The translations under genes and the position numbers were made by a program. From NCBI RefSeq assembly GCF_014204985.1, contig NZ_JACHMP010000001.1:7316001-7380000 (forward strand): DNA of 64,000 bases. The letters run 5' to 3'. The notes below the pieces were generated by a model, which was given only the letters and a program-made list of their open reading frames with translations, ran no database searches and was not told the origin of the DNA. Below are positions 25,251 through 33,790 of the stretch, piece after piece. The stretch's first letter is position 1, and every line of letters begins with the position of its first letter. Source of the DNA: Streptosporangium becharense (GTDB lineage Bacteria > Actinomycetota > Actinomycetes > Streptosporangiales > Streptosporangiaceae).

Positions 25251-26012
25251 CTAGGTGTATTGACCATGAACGTTGTTGACAGTAGGGCTTGATCAATAGC
25301 GAAGACCTCCGATGTGGTGGAGGTGTCTAGGCTCCACACCACACACGGAGGTCTTCGTGTCCCACCGTAATGCCCGCCTGACCGTTCATGGCAGACGACT
25401 CCTCGTCGAACGCGTCCTGTCCGGTCGGCCGGTCGCGCATGTCGCCGCTGAGATGGGCATCTCCCGTGCCACCGCACACAAGTGGGTCCGCCGCTGGCGC
25501 ACGGAAGGAGAGACGGGTCTGCTGGACCGGCCCAGCAGACCGCACACCACCCCGCACCGCACGCCGGCTCACCTCGAGGCCCGCGTGTGCCGGCTCCGCA
25601 CCGGCCGCAAACTCGGCCCGGCCCGCATCGGCCCGATCCTGGGCCTGGCCCCCTCCACCGTGCACCGCATCCTGACCCGCCACCACCTGCACCGGCTGTC
25701 CTTCCTCGACCGGCCCACCGGACAGCTCATCCGCCGCTACGAGCGTGCCCGCCCCGGCGAGCTGGTCCACATCGACGTCAAAAAGCTCGGCCGCATCCCC
25801 GATGGCGGCGGCTGGCGGATCCATGGCCGCGCCGCCTGCCCCGACCGCCGCCGCGTCACCGGCTTCGACTACATCCACTCAGCCGTCGACGACCACACCC
25901 GCATCGCCTACAGCGAGGTCCACACCGACGAGAAAGCCGCCACCTGCGCCGCCTTCCTGCGCCGCGCCGCGGCCTTCTTCGCCACCGTCGGCATTCCCCG
26001 CATCGAACGCGT
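25251..26012 (+). mobile_element. IS481-family element, truncated on the right
   Basis: The left boundary is the break in the IS630 fragment. The right end is lost where the transposase frame runs into unrelated DNA after IERV at about 26012. The 26013-26160 stretch that follows is unassigned and may be a scrap of another element. Confidence 0.65.
25300..25357 (+). repeat. Inverted repeat overlapping the IS481 transposase start
   Basis: CGAAGACCTCCG (25300-25311) is the exact complement of 25346-25357, and the interior (TGTGGTGGAG against CTCCACACCACA) pairs further with one bulge. The right arm ends on the first base of the GTG start codon, so a transcript entering from upstream would fold the start region into a long hairpin. 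Confidence 0.6.
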
Positions 26013-26076
26013 ACTGTCTTGTCCATCGTCGTTCGAGCTGACGGATCTGATTGTGACGATCGCCCCCCTCTGCTAG
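25357..26076 (+). pseudogene. IS481-family transposase, C-terminally truncated
   Basis: It starts at GTG 25357 (MSHRNARLTVHGRRLLVERV). Visible are the N-terminal HTH (AAEMGISRATAHKWVRRWRT), the second HTH (GPARIGPILGLAPSTVHRIL), and the first Asp of the catalytic core in LVHIDVKKLGRIPDGGG plus a second region GFDYIHSAVDDHTRIAYSEV. After about residue 218 the sequence departs from the family and stops at 26076, so the catalytic Glu is missing. Confidence 0.85.
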
Positions 26077-26161
26077 GGACTTTTCTATGCCATCGGACGA
26101 ATACCCCACTTGAGATCATCCTGTGACCAGGAGGTCCATCGCCCGGGATGAAAAGGTTCAG

Positions 26162-26764
26162 CTATTTACCTTTGGTGAACGTCTGGGTGAACGCGTCCGG
26201 CGTCGAGAGGACGGCCATCCTGGAGAAGGGCCACCAGATCACCACAGCGCGGCCGATCACGTCGTTCTCCGCGATTGTCCCCTCGCCTTCCTGCTCCTCG
26301 TGACTGCGGGAGTCATGAGAGGCTGAGCGGTGGTCGCCCATGACCCACAGGCGGCCCTCGGGAACAACCTCCTCGAACTCTTTTTTGGAGGGGAAATCGT
26401 CGGGGTGGAGGTAGTCCTTCTCGTCGAGTGGGACCCCGTTCACGGTGATCCTCTTCTCGGCGTCGCAGCACTTGACGGTGTCGCCACCGATCGCGATGAC
26501 CCGCTTGATGGTGTCTATGTCATTCCAGCCCTTGAAAACCACCACGTCACCGCGCTCGACTGCACCGTGTAGCTTGTTGACGACCACGCCGTCGCCCTCG
26601 CGCAGGGTGTTCTCCATGGACTCCGACGGGATCCAAAAGAACGGGAAGACGAACCCCTGCAGCAGCGTCGCCACCACGGCACCGCAGACCAGTAGAAGCA
26701 GACTCTCGCGTACGGCACTCTTGCGGGAGGGCTTGGGTTGCTTGTTTTCAGAGTTGACCATCAT
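26162..26764 (-). CDS. lepB: Signal peptidase I
   Basis: A 200-aa type I signal peptidase. One N-terminal membrane helix (LLLLVCGAVVATLLQGFVFP, about 22-41) anchors the enzyme with its catalytic domain outside. The nucleophile is Ser49 in IPSESMENTL, and the general base is Lys87 in DTIKRVIAIGGD. The conserved box E shows as WVMGDHRSASHDSR. The ATG at 26764 has GGAGG 8 nt upstream. It sits alone inside the IS-bounded segment and is probably an accessory copy beside a chromosomal housekeeping enzyme. It may serve the neighbouring secreted protein, which is inference only. Confidence 0.9.
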   Translation of the reverse strand: MMVNSENKQPKPSRKSAVRESLLLLVCGAVVATLLQGFVFPFFWIPSESMENTLREGDGVVVNKLHGAVERGDVVVFKGWNDIDTIKRVIAIGGDTVKCCDAEKRITVNGVPLDEKDYLHPDDFPSKKEFEEVVPEGRLWVMGDHRSASHDSRSHEEQEGEGTIAENDVIGRAVVIWWPFSRMAVLSTPDAFTQTFTKGK

Positions 26765-26827
26765 GAGATACCTCCATTAGCCGCGATCTGTCGTGGTGAA
26801 TTTCGTCGGGCTTGAGCGCCTGCACGA

Positions 26828-26961
26828 GAAAAGTGCCCATGACCTGGTAGGGTGGGGCTTGCTGGCAGTTCGGCCCACGCCAGTCCACGAGGCACTTTTC
26901 ATGTGAAGACTACCGTTTCCCGCCACAAGATCAACGCGTTCGCCGACGGCCTGGTATTGAC
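26828..26961 (+). mobile_element. Possible left end of an IS1380-type element (remnant)
   Basis: A 10-bp inverted repeat GAAAAGTGCC (26828-26837; inverted 26891-26900) precedes a short frame HVKTTVSRHKINAFADGLVL that resembles the start of IS1380-type transposases. It is cut at about 26962 by the 326-bp repeat. Identification is tentative. Confidence 0.35.
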
Positions 26962-27287
26962 GAAGAAATCCGGGCGTCGCGCATCGTTCGGAGCGCTCAT
27001 TCTCACTGTTTTCCCAGGTGGCAGCCGGGAAGTATCAGGTGCTCCGGCAGAAGCGGAGGAGCGTCCGACACCGGGCGACAGCGGCGCGAGGCACTGCGGC
27101 GCCGACAGCGGACATGTCCTCCGGAGGAATCCAGCCACCGCGGGTGGCCCACCCGCCGGGCATGACGCGCAAGTCCGTCTGCGAACTCACCGATGAGCAG
27201 GCCGCCCGGCTGGAGGCGCTGCCGGCCAAGGGCACGGCCGCGCACGGCTGGAACGACCGGCGCGGGACCGGTGCACGCGTCGCCGTA
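26962..27287 (+). repeat. 326-bp inverted repeat, right copy
   Basis: Near-identical to the reverse complement of 23361-23686 (only a handful of differences, for example Ala/Val in KSxCELTDEQ). It contains the IS5-type N-terminal frame beginning at ATG 27162. Confidence 0.85.
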
Positions 27288-27545
27288 CTGATCGCCGGGA
27301 AGTTCCACCTCCGCTCGTCGCCGCCTGCGCAAGCGCGGGATCACGCCGCTCATCGCCTGCCGCGGCATGCCGCGCAACTCCGGCCTGGGCACCATCCGGT
27401 GGGTGGTTGAGCGGACCTTCGCCTGACTGCACCAGTTCAAGCGGCTACACGTCCGCTACGAACACTGCGCCGGCACTGCGCCGATCGGTCAAGGACCGCC
27501 CGGCCTGGCGTGCGGCGTCATCCGCCTGCGCCGCCTCCGGACCTC
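27162..27545 (+). pseudogene. IS5-family transposase remnant with internal deletion
   Basis: The N-terminal MTRKSVCELTDEQAARLEAL is followed within about 100 bp, in another frame, by the C-terminal RRRLRKRGITPLIACRG, RWVVERTFA, a stop, then LHQFKRLHVRYEH. The central catalytic region is deleted. The remnant ends about 15 bp before the stop of the glycosyltransferase gene. Confidence 0.75.
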
Positions 27546-27561
27546 ATCCTGGAACGATCAG

Positions 27562-28794
27562 TTATGCGGGCGTCGGCCCCTTTCCCCGGCTGATCGCTTC
27601 AAGCAGCAGTTTCGCAGCCACCGCCGCCCCGTCGGTGCGGATCGTGCCGGCCACGGCCTTCGCCCGTGCTCGGGTCTCGGGGGCCAGAGCCGTTTCGAGT
27701 GCGGCCGACAAGGACTCGGTGCTCGGCGTCGGACCGTCGTGGGCTGCGCCGATGCCCAGCTCGGCCACCCGGCCCGCCCAGTACGGCTGGTCACCCATCT
27801 GGGGCACCACCACCTGTGGCACGCCCGCACGGGCGGCCGTGGTCGTGGTGCCCGCGCCGCCGTGGTGCACGACGGCGGCCACCCTGCCGAACAGTTCCTG
27901 CTGGTTGACCTCGCCGACGGTGAAGCAGTCGTCCCGGTCGTCGATCGGTGCCAGGCCGGCCCAGCCGCGGGCGATGACGACGCGGCGGCCCTTCGCCCGG
28001 ATCGTCTCGACAGCTGTGCGGGCGATGTCCTCTGGGGTGGGCAGGCTGCCGAAGCCCACGTACACCGGTGGTGCGCCGGCGTCCAGGAACGCCTCAAGGC
28101 CGACCGGCAGCGGGCGTTCGTCCGGCAGGATCCACGCGCCGGTCTGCACGACGTCCAGGCCCGCCGGTTCCCGCCAGGGAGCCAGGACCGGGTCCGCCGC
28201 CAGCCACTGCCGGCCGCCGAACATGTAGTCGCGGACGTTGTCCACCGGCGGCAGACCGGCGGACGCCCGGTTGGTGTTCAGCGCCTCGCCGAAGACCGCG
28301 TTGTAGTTCCGGATGGACAGCTCGTCCAGCTCCCGGCTGTCGGTCACCTCCGGTGGGATCGGCCGGCCCGGCAGCGGCGTCGGCCGGTGGTGCGGTGACG
28401 GCAGGAAGATCGGGCAGTAGCTCACGTGCACGGAGACGATGCCGAGCTTCTCGGCCACCGAACGCGCGCCGACCACGGCAGGCACCAGGCCGGACACCAC
28501 CAGCGCGTCACATCCCCCGGCGGCGGCCGCGGCGAGCTCGTCCAACTGCGTGGCGATCAGGTCGCTCGCGAACCGGGGCACGTCCGCCGCCGTCGGTCGT
28601 GCCTTCCCGTGCACCATCGCGCGCACCGACGGGCCGACCGGCACCAGTGGCACGCCGGCCTCGGCCAGCCGGTCCGCGCAGTCCGGCGGCGCGCACACCC
28701 GCGCCTCGGCGCCGAGGTCCCGCAGCCGCACCGCGAGTGCCACCAGCGGTTCGATGCCCCCGCGTGAGTCGTACGTCGACAACAGCACCCGCAT
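27562..28794 (-). CDS. Glycosyltransferase of the glycopeptide-antibiotic (GtfA/B, MGT) type
   Basis: A 410-aa GT-B enzyme of family GT1 that would move a sugar from a nucleotide donor to a small acceptor in the cytoplasm. The N-terminal acceptor domain begins MRVLLSTYDSRGGIEPLVAL, and the C-terminal donor domain holds AAVVHHGGAGTTTTAARAGV and PQMGDQPYWAGRV, the nucleotide-sugar signature. Length and the DSRGGIEPLVALA opening match vancomycin-type glycosyltransferases. The ATG at 28794 follows GGGGAA. No aglycone biosynthesis genes are nearby, so it may decorate a phenolic or antibiotic substrate by itself, for example as a tailoring or detoxifying enzyme. Confidence 0.88.
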   Translation of the reverse strand: MRVLLSTYDSRGGIEPLVALAVRLRDLGAEARVCAPPDCADRLAEAGVPLVPVGPSVRAMVHGKARPTAADVPRFASDLIATQLDELAAAAAGGCDALVVSGLVPAVVGARSVAEKLGIVSVHVSYCPIFLPSPHHRPTPLPGRPIPPEVTDSRELDELSIRNYNAVFGEALNTNRASAGLPPVDNVRDYMFGGRQWLAADPVLAPWREPAGLDVVQTGAWILPDERPLPVGLEAFLDAGAPPVYVGFGSLPTPEDIARTAVETIRAKGRRVVIARGWAGLAPIDDRDDCFTVGEVNQQELFGRVAAVVHHGGAGTTTTAARAGVPQVVVPQMGDQPYWAGRVAELGIGAAHDGPTPSTESLSAALETALAPETRARAKAVAGTIRTDGAAVAAKLLLEAISRGKGPTPA

Positions 28795-29056
28795 TTCACA
28801 TTCCCCGTTTCCGCAGGTTCTGGGTTCGAGCGACGATTCTGCGGTACGCCCCGGGTCTTGCCGCAAGCCCCCAGGTGCGCTATAGATTGAAAACGGCGGG
28901 GATGATCATTCTCCTCGCGTCGTGAGACTCGGGTAGTGGTGGAGTCTCGGCGACGGCGGTGTCCGGGACGCCCGCCGGGGCCATGCGGTCATCGATGCGG
29001 TCATCGATCGGTCGCCGCCCCGGATGGCGTCGGCGACGCGGCGGGCGGGGCGGCGG

Positions 29057-29650
29057 TCAGGCGCCGATGATCCGCAGGTGTTCCTGCGGCAGCGGGTACG
29101 GCCGTTCGACCGGCAGCAGGCCGCGGGCCCGGTCGAGATCGTGATCGCGTACGGCCTCGTGGACCTCGTGGGCCAGGCCGGTGACGTCGGTGATCGAGAC
29201 GATCCACTCGTCGAGGTAGCGGTGGACCGCCGGGCCGGACAGCCCGACCTGGAGAGAGCGGTACGGCAGGGGGTTCAGCCGGAGGTCGCGTTCCGGGTCC
29301 CACTGGACGCGCACCGGGCTGCGCCGGAGCCGGTCGGCCCAGGCGTCGTGGTCGGCGTGCTGGTCCGGCCGGTAGTGGCTGAGGCAGGAGTGCGCGAGTG
29401 CCCACTCGAAGCCCGACCGGCTGATCTCGACCGCCAGGACCCGCTCCTGGCCGGGCTTGGCCGCCCAGCCGCAGCGGTACATCATCCACAGGAACGACGG
29501 CTTGATCCAGGTCATCCGCTCCCGTTTGAAGGGCGGGACGAAGGTCTGCGCCGCCACGGCCCGGTCGGCGATCGCCGGGTCGTACGCCTGGTAGACGGTG
29601 ATGGACTCCTCGGTGTGGGCGGCGCGGATCTGCCGGTAGGGGGCGTTCAT
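29057..29650 (-). CDS. DUF4291 family protein
   Basis: A 197-aa cytoplasmic protein of the DUF4291 family: YRQIRAAHTEESITVYQAYD at the start, RERMTWIKPSFLWMMYRCGW in the middle, and VQWDPERDL plus the RSLQVGLSG segment, all well-conserved family blocks. No enzymatic function is established for the family. The ATG at 29650 is used because homology starts there. It is separated from the catabolic operon upstream by about 175 bp and may be independent. Confidence 0.88.
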   Translation of the reverse strand: MNAPYRQIRAAHTEESITVYQAYDPAIADRAVAAQTFVPPFKRERMTWIKPSFLWMMYRCGWAAKPGQERVLAVEISRSGFEWALAHSCLSHYRPDQHADHDAWADRLRRSPVRVQWDPERDLRLNPLPYRSLQVGLSGPAVHRYLDEWIVSITDVTGLAHEVHEAVRDHDLDRARGLLPVERPYPLPQEHLRIIGA

Positions 29651-29826
29651 GCGCACCAGCCTGGCGAAACCGGACACCCGGCGGCAACGGGTTTTACCCG
29701 CGGACCGCCGGGCCCGCACGCCTTTCACGGAGGCGCCAGGGGGGACCGTTCCCGGAAGTGCCCCGGCAGCGCCGTTCCCGAAGGCGCCGCCGCGGGGCCT
29801 TTCCCGAAGGTGCCGCGGCGGGGCCG

Positions 29827-30729
29827 TCAGAAGTAGTCGGCCGGCCAGTGCACGGCGGCGGGGGAGCCGACCACCGGGGCGGGGTCACCCAGGATCGGCC
29901 GGACCATGCCGGTGGCGTCGACGACCTGCTCCACCCGCGACAGCAGCAGCGGCAGCGCCGCACTGGCCGGTTCATCGGCGGGCAGCCGCGCCGACCCGTG
30001 GGTGACACCCCGACGGGCGGCCTCCGCGGTGACCGTGCGGAACAGGGCCGCCTGCTCTCCGGCGGTCTCCAGGATCTCGACCGAGCCGGGGTGCCACCGG
30101 GCGGCCAGGTAGCCGACGGCCTCGCCGCCGCGTTCGGCGACGGTCAGCTCCACCGGCGGCCCGTACCAGACGGGTACCCGGACCTTCCAGTCGTCCGGCC
30201 CCCGGACGGTCGTCAGCGGCCGGTTCGCGTTGTGGCGCTCGTACAGCGCGGCGAGGAGCGGCCACTCGGCGGTGGTCGCGGGCCTGACCCGGGTCAGCGG
30301 GTCGGCGGCGCCCGGACGGGCCAGGACCCCGGCCGGGTGGGTCAGCTCGAAGACCGACCAGCCGGACCCCGCGTAGACGCCGGGGGTGCCGGTGAACAGC
30401 AGGGACCAGGCGCAGCCCGCGGCGGCCATGTCGTCCACGGCCATCCCCAGCAGCCGCCGCACGTGGCCGCGACCGCGGGCGTCCGGCCGGGTGGCGACGT
30501 CGGCGACCCCGCCGACCAGGTCCGTCCCGCCGGAGGCGTTGCGGATGCGGCGGGGCACGTAGTAGACCACGGCGTGGATCCCGTCGTCCCCGGCCGCGAC
30601 GAACGTGCGGCCGTACCTGCCCGGGTCGCTCTCGTACAACGGCACGACGTGCGGCGCGTCGAAGCACTCGGCCCACGTCCGGTAGAGGGCCTCCCGGTCG
30701 GCGGGCGTCGCCGTACGGAACCGGATCAC
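29827..30729 (-). CDS. Eis-like GNAT N-acetyltransferase
   Basis: A 300-aa two-part GNAT protein resembling the Eis group (COG4552). The first GNAT domain carries VADVATRPDARGRGHVRRLL, the acetyl-CoA loop; a second, degenerate half follows (YERHNANRPLTTVRGPDDWK). Its length is shorter than classical Eis (about 400 aa), with no clear sterol-carrier C-terminal domain. The start is GTG 30729, overlapping the FAH gene stop (GTGA), so it is co-translated with the catabolic operon. Amine substrate unknown. Confidence 0.75.
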   Translation of the reverse strand: MIRFRTATPADREALYRTWAECFDAPHVVPLYESDPGRYGRTFVAAGDDGIHAVVYYVPRRIRNASGGTDLVGGVADVATRPDARGRGHVRRLLGMAVDDMAAAGCAWSLLFTGTPGVYAGSGWSVFELTHPAGVLARPGAADPLTRVRPATTAEWPLLAALYERHNANRPLTTVRGPDDWKVRVPVWYGPPVELTVAERGGEAVGYLAARWHPGSVEILETAGEQAALFRTVTAEAARRGVTHGSARLPADEPASAALPLLLSRVEQVVDATGMVRPILGDPAPVVGSPAAVHWPADYF

Positions 30730-31550
30730 GCCAGCACGTTCCGCTGCCGCCCGAGCCCGTCGATCTCCATCTCCATGACGTCGCCGGGAGCCAGGTAGGG
30801 GAAGCGGCCCGACAGGGCGACCCCCTGGGGCGTGCCCGTGTTGATCACATCGCCCGGGTCGAGCACGGTGAACTGCGACAAGTGCCAGACCAGGTACGCC
30901 ACGCTGAAGATCATGTCAGCGGTGGTGGAGTCCTGGCGCGGCTCGCCGTTCACCCAGGAGCGCAGGCCGAGCTTCTGCGGGTCGCCGATCTCGTCAGGGG
31001 TGACCAGCCACGGGCCCAGCGGGTTGAAGGTCTCGCAGCTCTTGCCCTTGGACCACTGGCCGCCGGACTGGGCGAGCTGGAAGTCGCGCTCGGAGACGTC
31101 GTTGGAGATGGCGTACCCCGCGACGTGGGCGAGCGCCTCGTCCGGGGAGTCGAGGTAGCGGGCACGGCGGCCGATCACCACCGCGAGCTCCACCTCCCAG
31201 TCCGTCTTCGCGGAACCGCGCGGGACCAGCACGTCGTCGTACGGTCCGACGACCGTGTTGGGGGCCTTGTAGAACAGGATCGGGCTGGCCGGAGGCTCGG
31301 CGCCCGACTCGGCGGCGTGGGCGGCGTAGTTCTGGCCGACGCACAGCACCGCTCCGGGGCGGGTGACGGGCGGGCCGACCCGCAGGCCGGCGACGTCGAT
31401 GCCCGGCAGCCCGGCCAGGCTCTCCACCCCGCCGCGGGCCAGGAAGGCGGGGTCGATGTCGGGGGTGACGCCCGACAGGTCCGCGTACCGCTCGCCGTCG
31501 AAGGCGACGGGCCGTTCCCGGCCGGGCTCGCCGACACGCATGTAACGCAT
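30726..31550 (-). CDS. Fumarylacetoacetate hydrolase (FAH) family protein
   Basis: A 274-aa member of the FAH/2-hydroxyhepta-2,4-diene-1,7-dioate isomerase family, metal-dependent enzymes that cleave or isomerise diketo acids. Key blocks: VLCVGQNYAAHAAESG, FYKAPNTVVGPYDDV, DWEVELAVVIGRRA (metal-binding glutamates), YAISNDVSERDFQ and NTGTPQGVAL. In non-phosphorylative deoxysugar pathways the homologue hydrolyses 2,4-diketo-3-deoxy-acids to pyruvate plus a hydroxyacid, which would fit the dehydratase and SDR of this locus. The exact substrate is inference. Confidence 0.88.
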   Translation of the reverse strand: MRYMRVGEPGRERPVAFDGERYADLSGVTPDIDPAFLARGGVESLAGLPGIDVAGLRVGPPVTRPGAVLCVGQNYAAHAAESGAEPPASPILFYKAPNTVVGPYDDVLVPRGSAKTDWEVELAVVIGRRARYLDSPDEALAHVAGYAISNDVSERDFQLAQSGGQWSKGKSCETFNPLGPWLVTPDEIGDPQKLGLRSWVNGEPRQDSTTADMIFSVAYLVWHLSQFTVLDPGDVINTGTPQGVALSGRFPYLAPGDVMEMEIDGLGRQRNVLA

Positions 31551-31662
31551 GATCGCTCCTTGTCATCGGAAGTCATCGGAAGCTATCGGAAATCCTCGGA
31601 AATCGTAGGAGATCGTCCGCGGGGAGGCCGCGTCGTCCGTGGGCGTTCCTCCCCGGGACGGT

Positions 31663-32817
31663 TCAGCCCATGCGGCCGAGCATCTCCTCGGTCACCGCGT
31701 GCTCCAGCGGCAGCCCCGCCGCCAGCCGGGCGATCTCGGCGACCACCACCTCGCCCTGCCTGCGGCGGCCCTGCGCGGTCCCGGCCGCCTGGTGCGGGGT
31801 GAGCAGCGCGTTCGGCAGGCTCCGCAACGGGTGGTCCACCGGCAGCGGCTCCTCGTCGAAGACGTCGATCGCCGCGTCGAGCCGTCCGGTGCGCAGCTCC
31901 GCCAGGAGCGCGGCCTCGTCCACCAGCCAGGAGCGCGCCGTGTTGACCAGGCCCGACCCGTCGGGCATCAGCGCCAGCTCGCGCGCGCCGAGCAGGTGCC
32001 GGGTCTCCGGGAGCGCCGGTGCATGCACGGCGACGATCCGGCTGGTCGCCAGGAGCTCGTCCAGGCCGACCGCGTCCTCCAGGTAGGGGTCGGCGACGCG
32101 GACGTCGGCGCCGAGCGCGCGGACCAGGTCGATGTACGCCCGGCCGGTGCGTGAGGCGCCGATCACCCCGATCGGGCAACCCAGGATCTCGTGCCGGAGC
32201 GGCGCCCGCTCCGCCTCGGCCCAGGGGACCGCGCCGCGCAGCGCGTGGTCGAAACGGTGCACCTGGTGCAGCAGCGCCATGGTGAACGCCAGGGCCACCT
32301 CGGCGACCGAGCGTGCCATGCCCGCCCCGGCCTGGGTTACCCGGATGCCCCTGGCCCACAGCTCGCCGGTGACGAACGGTTTGACGCTCGCACCCGTGTG
32401 CGCGACCAGCCGCAACTGCGGGGCCAGGTCGAGCAGGGCGGCCCCCAGCGGTGGCACGCCCCAGCTGGTCACCAGCACCTCGGCTCCGGGCAGCGCTCCG
32501 GGCAGGTCCCGGTGGTCGTCGAGGAAGGTCACCTCGCCGAGCGCCAGCAGCGGGGCGGGGTCGGGGAAGAACTGCCCGCGCAGCCCCGGCGGCACGCTCA
32601 CCAGCACCCGCAGGGGCCGCGCCACCTCCCCGCCCGGGGACGCGGGGGCAGCGGCGGGCACCGGGGGGACCGCGGCCCCCTCGGGAGCCGTGGACGCGGA
32701 GGGAACCGCGGATGCCGGGAGAGCCGGGTCGGTGGCGGGTGCCGGGGGAGCGGCGGGCACCGGGGGAGCCGGGTCGGTGGCGGGCGCCGGGGGAGCCGGG
32801 TCAGCGGAGCCAGTCAT
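31663..32817 (-). CDS. D-isomer-specific 2-hydroxyacid dehydrogenase with Pro/Ala-rich N-terminus
   Basis: A 384-aa NAD-dependent dehydrogenase. The Rossmann segment is IGVIGASRTGRAYIDLVRAL; catalytic Arg is in NTARSWLVDE, Glu in VFDEEPLPVDHPLR, His in LTPHQAAGTAQG. Residues 1-66 are an unusual Pro/Ala/Thr-rich tract with repeated ATDPAPP/ATDPALP units; the family normally begins near PLRVLVSVPPGL, so a shorter start may exist, though no good site is seen. The ATG overlaps the end of the DapA-like gene by 17 bp. It would interconvert a 2-keto acid and a D-hydroxyacid in the pathway. Confidence 0.85.
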   Translation of the reverse strand: MTGSADPAPPAPATDPAPPVPAAPPAPATDPALPASAVPSASTAPEGAAVPPVPAAAPASPGGEVARPLRVLVSVPPGLRGQFFPDPAPLLALGEVTFLDDHRDLPGALPGAEVLVTSWGVPPLGAALLDLAPQLRLVAHTGASVKPFVTGELWARGIRVTQAGAGMARSVAEVALAFTMALLHQVHRFDHALRGAVPWAEAERAPLRHEILGCPIGVIGASRTGRAYIDLVRALGADVRVADPYLEDAVGLDELLATSRIVAVHAPALPETRHLLGARELALMPDGSGLVNTARSWLVDEAALLAELRTGRLDAAIDVFDEEPLPVDHPLRSLPNALLTPHQAAGTAQGRRRQGEVVVAEIARLAAGLPLEHAVTEEMLGRMG

Positions 32818-33790
32818 CGACGTGCTCCGCCACGAAGTCGTCGTCCGTCAGCCAGGGGTAGGCCGCGCTCACCCGGGTCAGCTCCTCCGCCTGGCCCGGG
32901 GAGAGGGTCTCCGCCGGGTCCAGGCACCAGGTGCCCGCGAGCAGGCCCTGGCGGCGCAGCACCTCGTGGACTCCGGCGATGCACCCGGCGAAGCCGTTTC
33001 CGGGGTCGAAGACGGCGGCGTTGGCGTCGGTGACGGCGCTCGCGCGGCTCGCCCACAGCGCCGGGTCCCGGCCGACCCCGTGGGCCAGCTCCACGGCCGC
33101 GGCGGTCCAGACGGCCCACTGGCCGAGCAGCCCGCCGCGGAAGCGCAGGCCGCCGGGCAGCTCGGCCAGCAGGTCGCCGACGATGTGGTCGTCGTTACCG
33201 GTGTAGAGGGCGACCTCGTCCCGGCGGTCGGAGGCGGCGACACCGTGCACGGCGTCGAGCGTCCGGTACCGGTCGAAAGCAGCGATCTTGATCCCGGCCG
33301 TGGACGGCTGGTCGGCCAGGGCCCGCCAGAACCCCCGGGACAGCACCGGCCCGCCGATCGCGACCTGCAGGTAGAACCCCACCACCGGCAGCACCTCGCC
33401 GACGGCCGCGGCCCGCGCCAGCAGGTCGGCCTCGGAGGCGCCGGGCACCACCGGCGACAGCAGCACCGCGTCGTAGCCGAGGGACGCGGCCAGCTCGGCC
33501 TCGGCCACGGCCTGCCGCACGTCGCCGCACGCCCCGGCGATCATCGTGAACGGGCGGCCCGCCTCAGCGCGGACGACGTCCGCGGCCAGCCGCAGCACCG
33601 GTTCGAGCAGCCCCGCCTGGCGGATCTCGAACTGCGTGGTGTGCACGCCCACGGCCAGGCCGGTCGCACCCGCCGCGAGGTAGTAGCGGGTCAGCCCGGC
33701 CTGGCGGCGCTCGTCCAGGACGCGGTCGGCGGTCAGCGCCAGCGGGTGGGCCGGGATGACGGCCGTCTCGTGGTCCTTCTCGCGGTCCAT
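32801..33790 (-). CDS. DapA/NanA-family lyase (dihydrodipicolinate-synthase-like)
   Basis: A 329-aa TIM-barrel class I aldolase family member. The Schiff-base Lys is in TAGIKIAAFDRYRTLD, and the conserved Tyr is in VVGFYLQVAIGG. Relatives condense or cleave pyruvate and an aldehyde, including 2-keto-3-deoxy sugar acids and N-acetylneuraminate. In a sugar locus, a retro-aldol or decarboxylating dehydratase role is more likely than lysine synthesis. The ATG overlaps the epimerase stop by one base (TGATG), and the downstream dehydrogenase overlaps by 17 bp. Confidence 0.85.
   Translation of the reverse strand: MDREKDHETAVIPAHPLALTADRVLDERRQAGLTRYYLAAGATGLAVGVHTTQFEIRQAGLLEPVLRLAADVVRAEAGRPFTMIAGACGDVRQAVAEAELAASLGYDAVLLSPVVPGASEADLLARAAAVGEVLPVVGFYLQVAIGGPVLSRGFWRALADQPSTAGIKIAAFDRYRTLDAVHGVAASDRRDEVALYTGNDDHIVGDLLAELPGGLRFRGGLLGQWAVWTAAAVELAHGVGRDPALWASRASAVTDANAAVFDPGNGFAGCIAGVHEVLRRQGLLAGTWCLDPAETLSPGQAEELTRVSAAYPWLTDDDFVAEHVDDWLR

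Noticed and set aside
26013..26160. A small gene between the IS481 fragment and the signal peptidase
   Set aside because: Only the tail of a disrupted frame and short unmatched frames are present; no start, ribosome site or domain is supportable.
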